The notes beneath the pieces are model-generated. The model was not told where the DNA came from and ran no database searches. It was given only the letters and a program-made list of their open reading frames with translations. From Lustribacter sp049512335 (GTDB lineage Bacteria; Vulcanimicrobiota; Vulcanimicrobiia; Vulcanimicrobiales; Vulcanimicrobiaceae), in the NCBI GenBank assembly GCA_049512335.1, contig JBEKXE010000090.1, positions 1 through 19,950 on the forward strand: a stretch of DNA of 19,950 nt, written 5' to 3'. The translations under genes and the position numbers were made by a program. Within the stretch, counting starts at the first letter, position 1; every line of letters begins with the position of its first letter. Positions 14,532-19,950 of the stretch are shown here, piece by piece.

Positions 14532-16184
14532 ATGGAAAACCCCTCGGTATTGATCGTCGGTGGTGGACCCGTAGGGTTGGCGCTTGCGGGCGATCTAGCC
14601 TGGCGCGGCGTCACCTCACAACTAGTCGAACGTTCAACCGACGCGATCTATCAGGCGCACATGGACATCATCAGCGTGCGCACGATGGAGTTCTGCCGGC
14701 GCTGGGGCATCGTCTCAAAGGTCGAGGCGAGCCCGTACAATCGCGACTGGCAGCAAGACAACGCATACGTCACGAGTTTGATGGGGTACGAGCTCGGTCG
14801 CGAGTCTTCCCCGTCGAGCAACGAGGCAAAGCCGCCCCTACAGAGTCCACAGCGAGCCGAGCGCTGTCCGCAAGACATGTTCGACCCAATCCTGCGGACA
14901 TGGGTGGCAGCGCTTCCCGACGTCCAGCTTCGTTATCGCCACGAACTCGTCGACTTCACGCAAGACGATCGTGGCGTCGTTGCCGAGGTGGTCGATCTCG
15001 ATTCTCGCCGTAGCAAACGAATCGAGGCATCGTATCTTGTCGGCTGCGACGGTCCGGAGTCGACGGTCAGCAAAATCTTGGGTATCCAGTCCTCCGGCCC
15101 GGGCGTGCTCACCCATACGACGAACATCATTTTCCGTTCCCCAGCTCTTGTGCAGTTGTACGATAAAGGCCACGCGTACCGGTTCACGGTCCTTTCACCG
15201 GAAGAGGGCGCGTGGGCGACCATCGAAGCAATCGACGGTTGGGACCGCTGGCGTATGTCGATCCTGCGAGTGCGGGCGGAGAGTCCCTCAAGCCCGGTCA
15301 CACCTATCATGTCGGACGCACGTGCTGCGATCCAGCGAGCGGTTGGGATCGATTTCGATTTCGAGATTCTTTCAATAAGGAACTGGACGCGTCGCGAACT
15401 CATCGCTGACCGTTTCGGCGTTGGACGCGCTTTCATCGCCGGCGATGCCGCGCACGTGATGTCGCCGAGCGGCGGCTTTGGGGGAAACACCGGGATCGGT
15501 GATGCCGTCGACCTATCGTGGAAGCTCGACGCTACCCTGAGCGCATGGGGTGGTCCATCGCTCCTTGACGCGTATACGATCGAACGCCGCCCGGTCGCCG
15601 AACGCAACGCGAAAGAATCAAGTGAGAACCTTGCGCGCATGCTCTCGCCGGGGAAGATGCCGCTCTTGTGCGAGGACTCCCCGGCCGGCGCGCACTTCCG
15701 CGAGGAATTCGGCCGTCAATTCACCGAGACAATGCGGCCGGTGTGGAACGCGCTCGGGATTCATCTCGGGTACCGCTACGACGGTTCGCCGATCTGCTGG
15801 GATGACGGGACGCCGCGGCCGCCGCTGGAGAGTGCTTCCTACGAGCAAACCTCGCGCCCCGGCGCGCGCGCCCCTCACGTGTGGCTGCGCGACGGCCGTT
15901 CCACGCTCGATCTTTTCGGCCATGGCTTCACGCTGCTCCAGCTCGACCCCGCAGCAGATCCGGAACCGCTGGTACAAGCTGCGCGAGAGCGTGGTGTTCC
16001 ACTGACGGTCGTCGCCTGCGACGAGCCCGACGTTCGCGTGGCCTATGACCGCCGACTCGTCCTGGTGCGTCCGGACGGGCACGTCGGATGGCGCGGTGAT
16101 GATCCGCCCGCCGATCCGCTTCTGGTTATGGATTGCGTTCGCGGTGCCTCACCATTTGGGTGGCGCGCGCGCACGACGAGGTGA
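14532..16184 (+). CDS. FAD-dependent aromatic monooxygenase (class A flavoprotein hydroxylase, MhpA/TfdB-like)
   Basis: From ATG at 14532 the product has 550 residues. The three diagnostic motifs of NAD(P)H-dependent single-component hydroxylases are present: 'VLIVGGGPVGLALAG' (6-20, FAD-binding GxGxxG), 'LVGCDGPESTV' (169-179, DG motif) and 'AFIAGDAAHVMSPSGGFG' (300-317, GD motif, followed by 'NTGIGDAVDLSWKL'). The C-terminal 100 or so residues ('LFGHGFTLLQLDP', 'VLVRPDGHVGWRG') match the thioredoxin-like tail of the phenol hydroxylase/MhpA/TfdB group. These enzymes hydroxylate a phenolic ring ortho to an OH group, giving catechol-type substrates for extradiol dioxygenases. Alternative starts 14460 and 14481 are in frame but overlap the divergent gene. 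Base composition looks less GC-rich than the HyuA genes. A C-C hydrolase lies two genes downstream. Confidence 0.85.
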   Translation: MENPSVLIVGGGPVGLALAGDLAWRGVTSQLVERSTDAIYQAHMDIISVRTMEFCRRWGIVSKVEASPYNRDWQQDNAYVTSLMGYELGRESSPSSNEAKPPLQSPQRAERCPQDMFDPILRTWVAALPDVQLRYRHELVDFTQDDRGVVAEVVDLDSRRSKRIEASYLVGCDGPESTVSKILGIQSSGPGVLTHTTNIIFRSPALVQLYDKGHAYRFTVLSPEEGAWATIEAIDGWDRWRMSILRVRAESPSSPVTPIMSDARAAIQRAVGIDFDFEILSIRNWTRRELIADRFGVGRAFIAGDAAHVMSPSGGFGGNTGIGDAVDLSWKLDATLSAWGGPSLLDAYTIERRPVAERNAKESSENLARMLSPGKMPLLCEDSPAGAHFREEFGRQFTETMRPVWNALGIHLGYRYDGSPICWDDGTPRPPLESASYEQTSRPGARAPHVWLRDGRSTLDLFGHGFTLLQLDPAADPEPLVQAARERGVPLTVVACDEPDVRVAYDRRLVLVRPDGHVGWRGDDPPADPLLVMDCVRGASPFGWRARTTR

Positions 16185-16269
16185 CCGCGTTCAGGCAGCG
16201 TGCGGTCCGTTCCGCTTTGCGCTTTCCGGCCGAGGGGTTCGTTGTGTCTTTGCGCGGAAGCGGTACCTC

Positions 16270-16842
16270 ATGATTCGCTCACCGTTCGTGACTGCACTGC
16301 TGCTCGTTTCGCTAAGTGCTCCGGTGGCGGCCGCCGATTTCGTGCTCGATAAGGCACATACGCAGGCCGAATTCGTCCTCGGTGGGCTGGCCTTGAGCCC
16401 CGTGCATGGCAAGATTCCGCTGCGATCGGGTACGGCAATAATCGGGGCCGACAATCTTCCGACTGGCGTCGATGCCACATTCGACGTTACATCCCTCAGC
16501 ACCCAGAACAAAATCCGTGACGTAGATATTCGCGACACATATTTCCAGGTCGCTCAGTATCCGACGATAAGATTCGTGGAGCGCCAAGCTCAAGGCACGC
16601 CGCAAGCGTTCACAATGACAGGTGACTTGACGATCCATGGAGTCACGAAGCCTATCACGCTGGCGGCGAAAGTTGACTCGATCACATTCGTCAAGGGGAA
16701 AAAGCACCTCGCCTTCACGGCTACCACGACGATCGACCTCCGAAACGAATACGCCATCACCTTCAGCCCTTTGCTCGACGGAGCGATTATCTCGGGCGGT
16801 GATGTTACAATCAACATCAAGACCGATGCTATAGAACAGTAG
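16270..16842 (+). CDS. Secreted YceI-family protein
   Basis: The product has 190 residues from ATG at 16270. A Sec signal peptide (MIRSPFVTALLLVSLSAPVA, cleavage after AAA before DFVLDKAH) is followed by a YceI-type lipocalin-like beta barrel: 'LDKAHTQAEFVLGGLALSPVHG', 'DVTSLSTQNKIRDVDIRDTYF', 'GDLTIHGVTKPITLAAKV' and 'YAITF...ISGGDVTINI'. YceI proteins bind isoprenoid-like amphiphiles in the periplasm, and their cellular roles are poorly known. The frame continues upstream to 16045, but that part is the shadow of the FAD gene, and the signal peptide fixes the start. It lies 85 bases after the FAD gene on the same strand. A direct role in aromatic catabolism is not indicated. Confidence 0.9.
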   Translation: MIRSPFVTALLLVSLSAPVAAADFVLDKAHTQAEFVLGGLALSPVHGKIPLRSGTAIIGADNLPTGVDATFDVTSLSTQNKIRDVDIRDTYFQVAQYPTIRFVERQAQGTPQAFTMTGDLTIHGVTKPITLAAKVDSITFVKGKKHLAFTATTTIDLRNEYAITFSPLLDGAIISGGDVTINIKTDAIEQ

Positions 16843-16867
16843 CACGGGATGGCGCGAGGCGTCTTTG

Positions 16868-16932
16868 ATGGAGCCCGCGATCGCTAGATGAAGCGGGTGC
16901 TGGTGGCGGTCGACTTACCCCTGACGCAATAA
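16868..16932 (+). other. Two overlapping mini-ORFs leading into the hydrolase
   Basis: ATG at 16868 (GAGG about nine bases upstream) encodes MEPAIAR and stops at TGA 16889-16891, overlapping a second ATG at 16888 (ATGA). That second frame encodes MKRVLVAVDLPLTQ and stops with TAA at 16930-16932, whose last base is the first base of ATT 16932 in the hydrolase frame. The second peptide resembles the first residues of a universal stress protein, so it may be a leftover of deleted sequence. A coupled leader is the alternative. Short ORFs occur by chance, so confidence is low. Confidence 0.3.
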
Positions 16933-17789
16933 TTGATAGGCAGGCTACGAACATCGACAGTATTGCCCTGGAATCAGGTTCCTACATTGAGGCTGGGGGC
17001 TACCGCACGCACTACCATGAAGCGGGCCGCGGCGACACTCTGCTCTTCGTTCATGGCTCCGGCCCCGGCGTCACGGCTTGGGCAAACTGGCGACTCGCAC
17101 TGCCCGCCTTCGCGGAGCGCTATCACGTCCTTGCACCCGACGTGCTCGGCTTCGGCCATTCCGATCGTCCTCCGGCTGTCACATACAACAAAGACCTGTG
17201 GCTCTCGCAGCTCATTGCGTTCCTCGAAGCCAAGGCAGTTGCGAGGTGCCACGTCGTCGGCAACTCGATGGGCGGCGCCTTGGCGCTCGCGCTCGCCGTG
17301 CGGCGTCCCGACCTTGTGGGCCGGCTCGTGCTCATGGGATCGACCGGCGTGAAGTTCCCGATCACGCCCGGACTCGAAGCCGTGTGGGGGTACAAACCCA
17401 GTCGTGACGCCATGCGCACGCTGATTGCCGACTATTTCGCCTACGATCGTTCGATCGCTTCCGATAATTTGGTCGAGTTGCGATATGCGGCGAGCATACT
17501 GCCCGGGTTTCAAGAATCGTACGAACGCATGTTTCCGCCGCCGCGTCAGAACGGCGTCGACGACCTTGCAACCCCGGCCGATCGGATCGCAACGATCGCC
17601 GCGCCGACACTCTTGATCCACGGCCGCGAAGACAAGGTCATCCCGCTCGCCGTAAGTTACGAGCTGCTCTCCCTCATTCCAAATGCGCAACTGCACGTAT
17701 TCGGCCAATGCGGTCATTGGACGCAGATCGAGAAGACTGCCGAGTTCAACGCGATTGTCGCCACGTTTCTGAACGGCGGAGCGAGTTAG
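16932..17789 (+). CDS. Alpha/beta hydrolase, meta-cleavage-product (MhpC-like) type, no canonical start codon
   Basis: Read from ATT at 16932 the product has 285 residues, the normal length of C-C bond hydrolases. 'YIEAGGYRTHYHEAG' (18-32) and 'FVHGSGPGVTAWANW' (39-53) are the expected N-terminus and oxyanion loop. GNSMGG holds the nucleophile Ser112, 'IHGREDKVIPL' holds Asp234 and 'GQCGHWTQIEK' holds His262. No ATG, GTG or TTG occurs in this frame from the preceding stop (16866) to GTG 17142, and starting at 17142 would remove 70 essential residues. ATT 16932, ATC 16950 or CTG 16971 would have to serve, or the start codon has been lost. By family it would hydrolyse ring-opened hydroxy-keto-dienoates, fitting the FAD hydroxylase upstream. 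It is clearly different from the hydrolase at 6696-7556. Confidence 0.75.
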   Translation: MDRQATNIDSIALESGSYIEAGGYRTHYHEAGRGDTLLFVHGSGPGVTAWANWRLALPAFAERYHVLAPDVLGFGHSDRPPAVTYNKDLWLSQLIAFLEAKAVARCHVVGNSMGGALALALAVRRPDLVGRLVLMGSTGVKFPITPGLEAVWGYKPSRDAMRTLIADYFAYDRSIASDNLVELRYAASILPGFQESYERMFPPPRQNGVDDLATPADRIATIAAPTLLIHGREDKVIPLAVSYELLSLIPNAQLHVFGQCGHWTQIEKTAEFNAIVATFLNGGAS

Positions 17790-17811
17790 GGGGCGCCTAG
17801 TAACCGGGTTC

Positions 17812-17898
17812 TCAGCTACTTGCGTGCGAGCGAAGGGCTCGGCGGTACACGACCTCATAGCGCGTCGAGCCGGCATCGGGGAGCGAAACGAAGAGCGT
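17812..17898 (-). other. Conserved ThpR C-terminus lying beyond an in-frame TAG
   Basis: After the TAG at 17899-17901 the same frame continues for 28 codons (TLFVSLPDAG, STRYEVVYRR, ALRSHASS) to a TGA at 17812-17814. The 'LFVSLPDAGSTRYEVV' stretch matches the usual last beta strands of ThpR/LigT proteins (pattern L-x-x-S-x-L-x-P-x-G-x-x-Y-x-V). This segment is therefore the displaced end of the neighbouring gene rather than intergenic DNA. Confidence 0.7.
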
Positions 17899-18435
17899 CT
17901 AGGTGTCGACCGTTACAAGCGTGCGTTTAGCCGGGCCGAACGAGACTTGCAGCGGCTCCCCGCCGGGGCGCAAGCGCGCGAATGTCATGTGCGGCCGGGC
18001 GTCGGGTGCGCGTTCGAAACGGAAGCCCAACGGGGCCAGCGCTTCCTGGACCGCCGCGACGCAGCGGCGAAAGGCGGGCTGCGGGCGTTGCGAACTCAAC
18101 CAGGCGATGCGCGGTCGTCGCAGATTAGGGAACGCGCCAATCCGTTCGAGCGGAAAGGTAAAGCGTGCCACTCGAACGGCGTCGAGCGCTCCGATTACCT
18201 CGGGAAGCCGCTCGGCAGCGACCGCGCCCAGAAACGCAACCGTGACGTGGAGTTTCTCGCGCGGCTCGAAACGGCCCTCGACGCCGGCGCGCTGCAAGTG
18301 CGCGATGGTGCGGCCGGCGAGGTCTCGCGCCGCATCGTCGACCTCGATGCCGACGAAGAGCCGTAGGCGACTGGTTCGCCTCCAGCCTGCCGTCAGCTTA
18401 GCGCCGGAATACTCGGCCGGAGAATCCGCGGCCAT
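17899..18435 (-). CDS. thpR: RNA 2',3'-cyclic phosphodiesterase (ThpR/LigT), truncated by TAG
   Basis: Read from ATG at 18435 the product has 178 residues. It carries the two catalytic HxTx motifs of the 2H phosphoesterases: 'KLHVTVAFLG' (His63, Thr65) and 'RPHMTFARLR' (His149, Thr151). ThpR hydrolyses 2',3'-cyclic phosphates on RNA and was first known as 2'-5' RNA ligase. The family normally starts M-R-L-F-V; here that point is 'LRLFVGIEVDD' at residues 24-34, with no start codon there, and the preceding 23 residues overlap another small ORF and look non-native. The C-terminal strand lies after an in-frame TAG. Both ends thus suggest decay, sequencing error or readthrough, although the catalytic core is intact. 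It lies downstream of the Rieske gene on the same strand and converges with the hydrolase gene. Confidence 0.82.
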   Translation of the reverse strand: MAADSPAEYSGAKLTAGWRRTSRLRLFVGIEVDDAARDLAGRTIAHLQRAGVEGRFEPREKLHVTVAFLGAVAAERLPEVIGALDAVRVARFTFPLERIGAFPNLRRPRIAWLSSQRPQPAFRRCVAAVQEALAPLGFRFERAPDARPHMTFARLRPGGEPLQVSFGPAKRTLVTVDT

Positions 18436-18541
18436 AGAACGGTCCGATCCCGATCGACCACGCGGAGCCGTACGGATAGACCGGATATGGATACGCGTAC
18501 GATTCGACTGGGGCCGGAACGGCGGCGTAGCCTGACGTCAT
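18398..18541 (-). CDS. Small Tyr/Pro/Gly-rich ORF (47 residues), unrecognised
   Basis: ATG at 18541 overlaps the TGA of the Rieske gene (ATGA, 18538-18541) and the frame runs 47 codons to TAA at 18398. The peptide has low-complexity character: 'ESYAYPYPVYPYGSAW', then 'SIGIGPFYGRGFSGRVFRR' at the end. Such Tyr-Pro-Gly segments with a 'S-x-G-x-G' strand and Arg-rich tail are common at the C-terminus of secreted or lipid-anchored bacterial proteins, so this may be the surviving tail of a deleted gene. The stop/start overlap makes expression possible. No function is assigned, and it overlaps the proposed start of ThpR in another frame. Confidence 0.4.
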   Translation of the reverse strand: MTSGYAAVPAPVESYAYPYPVYPYGSAWSIGIGPFYGRGFSGRVFRR

Positions 18542-19722
18542 CCGTGCAAGCGCTGACGCATCGTTCGCTGGCCCGTCGACACGTTGAACGAGATCCCCGT
18601 ATTGACCGCCGGGTCGCGGATCAGACCCTCGGGTTCCTCGCCGCGCTGCACGCGTTCGATCTGCTCGCGCAGCAGTTTGCGGAACATGATGATTCCGCGG
18701 TCCGAGGTTCCGAGCAGCTCCGTTTCGCGATCGACGATGGCGCCCTGGGTTTCCCACGCCATCTGATCCTGCGTCTCGAAGGTCGTGAGGTCGTACTCGC
18801 CGTCGGGGCGCTTGGGGTGCGGAACGTAGCGCACCGGAATCTCGTCGTCGCGCTGCTCGACCTCGCTGCCGTCTTCGGCCGGCGTGAACTCGAGCCAGGT
18901 GATGTTCGTGTGCGTGTCGTCGACCGGCGTGCGCCAGTGAATCACGACCTGCTTTCCGTGCGGGGCGAAGAGCACGTTCGGGAAGATCGCCGGGTTGCCG
19001 GATTCCTGTTCGACGCTCTCGTCGGCGAAGATACGTTTCTTCATGAAACCGATCCACGCCGGTTCGCGGCGCAGCTCGAAATCGAATCGCTCGAGCGGAC
19101 GGCTGAAGTACGCGACCTCGGCCTTGTACGTCTCTTCGGCGCCGTGCGCTTTCATCAGGCCGGCGTGCAGGTAGAAGGGGTGAACGGGATCGAGCGAATT
19201 CTCTTGCGCTTGCACCCAGTTGTGGTTGTGCAGCGACATCACGGCGATCGAGCGCCGGCCGTCGCGGCGCTGCATCAGATCCCAGCGCGGCAACAGCGGC
19301 GCCGGTTCGGGGCCCATGTAGGCGAACAGAATGCCCGCCAGCGCCTCGACCTTGTAGGGTGGACGCCGGGCGAGCGTTTTCAGGTTGGAGTCCGGGGGCT
19401 CGAACGGCTGATCGATGCACTCGCCGGTGGTCGAGAACTTCCAACCGTGATAGGCGCAACGCAGCCCGTCGTCTTCGGCGAAACCGAAATACAGCGAGCA
19501 TTTGCGGTGCGGACAACGCTCGGGGATCAAACCCAACCGGCCCGCGCCGTCGCGAAAGAGCACCAAGTCCTCGCCGAGAACGCGTACTCGTTTCTTCGGA
19601 CGTTCCGGCGTGAGCTCGGCGGCCGGTGCGATCGGCATCCAGTAGTAACGCAGCAGCTTGCCGCCCGGCGTTCCCGGGCCGACCTGGGTGAGCAGTTCGT
19701 TGAGCTCGGGCGATAGTGACAT
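18538..19722 (-). CDS. Rieske-type aromatic ring-hydroxylating oxygenase, catalytic subunit
   Basis: The product has 394 residues from ATG at 19722. The Rieske [2Fe-2S] motif is Cys70-x-His72, in 'ERCPHRKCSLYFG', and Cys89-x2-His92, in 'LRCAYHGWKF'. The mononuclear iron site 'NSLDPVHPFYLH' (175-186) provides His181 and His186, with Asp178 as electron-transfer bridge. Length and motifs fit the phthalate 4,5-dioxygenase/vanillate demethylase-like oxygenases, which work with a separate reductase; no reductase gene is visible here. These enzymes hydroxylate or O-demethylate aromatic acids in the cytoplasm. The upstream gene ends one base before this start, so the two are co-transcribed, and a 47-codon ORF overlaps its stop. 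It could supply catechol-type compounds to the extradiol dioxygenase 15 kb away, but this is inference. Confidence 0.92.
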   Translation of the reverse strand: MSLSPELNELLTQVGPGTPGGKLLRYYWMPIAPAAELTPERPKKRVRVLGEDLVLFRDGAGRLGLIPERCPHRKCSLYFGFAEDDGLRCAYHGWKFSTTGECIDQPFEPPDSNLKTLARRPPYKVEALAGILFAYMGPEPAPLLPRWDLMQRRDGRRSIAVMSLHNHNWVQAQENSLDPVHPFYLHAGLMKAHGAEETYKAEVAYFSRPLERFDFELRREPAWIGFMKKRIFADESVEQESGNPAIFPNVLFAPHGKQVVIHWRTPVDDTHTNITWLEFTPAEDGSEVEQRDDEIPVRYVPHPKRPDGEYDLTTFETQDQMAWETQGAIVDRETELLGTSDRGIIMFRKLLREQIERVQRGEEPEGLIRDPAVNTGISFNVSTGQRTMRQRLHG

Positions 19723-19723
19723 G

Positions 19724-19950
19724 TCAGTGGGCTTTGTCTTCGTCGGCGGCGAGGATGCTGGCGTGACCCCACGTGTGATCGTAGTCGCGCTGCGCGTCTT
19801 TGGTCACGAAGCGTTCCTCGATGCTGCGGATGCGGTCTTGCCGCACCAGCTTCGCTTGATCGGCCGGCCCGCACGGTGCGGCGCGCATCTCGGCGGCGAA
19901 GTCATAGATGGCTTGAGGTCCACGCGCCTTGAGGTCGTTCATCACGCGCC
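19724..19950 (-). CDS. Unrecognised protein, C-terminal 75 residues (5' end outside window)
   Basis: The frame is open from the window edge to TGA at 19724-19726. The visible end contains 'MNDLKARGPQAIYDFAAEM', 'AAPCGPADQAKLVRQDRI', 'SIEERFVTKDAQRDYDHTWG' and 'ILAADEDKAH'. It is soluble, charged and has no membrane segment or motif that I recognise. GTG 19945 and ATG 19942 are possible starts, but continuation beyond the window is more likely. One base separates its stop from the Rieske ATG (TGACATG), so it is probably the first visible gene of that operon and may act in the same oxygenase pathway. Confidence 0.6.
   Translation of the reverse strand, partial: RVMNDLKARGPQAIYDFAAEMRAAPCGPADQAKLVRQDRIRSIEERFVTKDAQRDYDHTWGHASILAADEDKAH

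Noticed and set aside
16888..16932. Universal stress protein gene suggested by MKRVLVAVDLPLTQ
   Set aside because: Only 14 codons before a stop, and no later UspA motif in any frame; kept only as a mini-ORF or remnant.
17142..17789. Shorter hydrolase starting at GTG 17142
   Set aside because: Would remove the first 70 residues including the HGSGPG oxyanion loop, which are clearly conserved upstream in the same frame.
17790..17830. Terminator between the convergent hydrolase and thpR genes
   Set aside because: Only a four-base stem (AACC-G-GGTT) without a T run; too weak to call.
1..19950. tRNA, rRNA, CRISPR array, insertion sequence or phage genes
   Set aside because: Looked for and not seen: no clover-leaf tRNA ends, no regular short direct repeats with spacers, no transposase or integrase motifs in any frame.

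Overview
High-GC bacterial DNA (coding regions rich in G/C-ending codons, purine-rich Shine-Dalgarno sites, many 4-nt stop/start overlaps). The window has no rRNA, tRNA or other taxonomic marker, so the host cannot be fixed. The style (GC-rich, many solute-binding proteins, hydantoinase/oxoprolinase families and ring-cleavage genes) would suit an environmental soil-type lineage such as a candidate phylum, an actinobacterium or a proteobacterium; this is only an impression. No insertion sequence, phage gene, CRISPR array or RNA gene was seen.

Region 1 (1-6709) is a catabolic locus built around an IclR-type regulator. Leftward lie a periplasmic solute-binding protein and, overlapping its stop, a metal-dependent amidohydrolase cut by the window edge. 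Rightward lie the IclR gene, a LigB-type extradiol dioxygenase, a HyuA-type ATP-dependent hydantoinase/oxoprolinase/carboxylase subunit (GTGA overlap with the dioxygenase) and a two-cupin protein.

Region 2 (6696-7979) is a leftward pair: a RidA-family protein followed by an alpha/beta hydrolase of the C-C bond hydrolase type. Region 3 (8131-13437) is a rightward operon divergent from it: a second solute-binding protein, a HyuB subunit that carries at its C-terminus a four-cysteine zinc domain resembling the separate gamma subunit of acetone and acetophenone carboxylases, and a second HyuA that is a close paralogue of the first. Together these suggest uptake and stepwise degradation of an aromatic or N-containing aromatic compound: ring cleavage by LigB, C-C hydrolysis by the alpha/beta hydrolase, possible enamine/imine deamination by RidA, decarboxylation or hydrolysis by the amidohydrolase, and an ATP-dependent carboxylation or amide/lactam step by HyuA/HyuB-gamma. 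The substrate is unknown.

Region 4 (13424-17789) holds a leftward GH130-type glycoside phosphorylase-like gene, then, divergently, an FAD aromatic hydroxylase, a secreted YceI protein and a second C-C bond hydrolase that has no ordinary start codon. Region 5 (17812-19950, leftward) holds an end-truncated unrecognised protein, a Rieske oxygenase, a 47-codon Tyr/Pro/Gly-rich small ORF and a ThpR-like RNA phosphodiesterase whose conserved C-terminus lies beyond an in-frame amber stop. Regions 4-5 show several signs of gene decay.

The most noteworthy items are the HyuB-gamma fusion with two paralogous HyuA subunits, the coupling of HyuA to an extradiol dioxygenase, the amber codon in thpR and the missing start of the second hydrolase.
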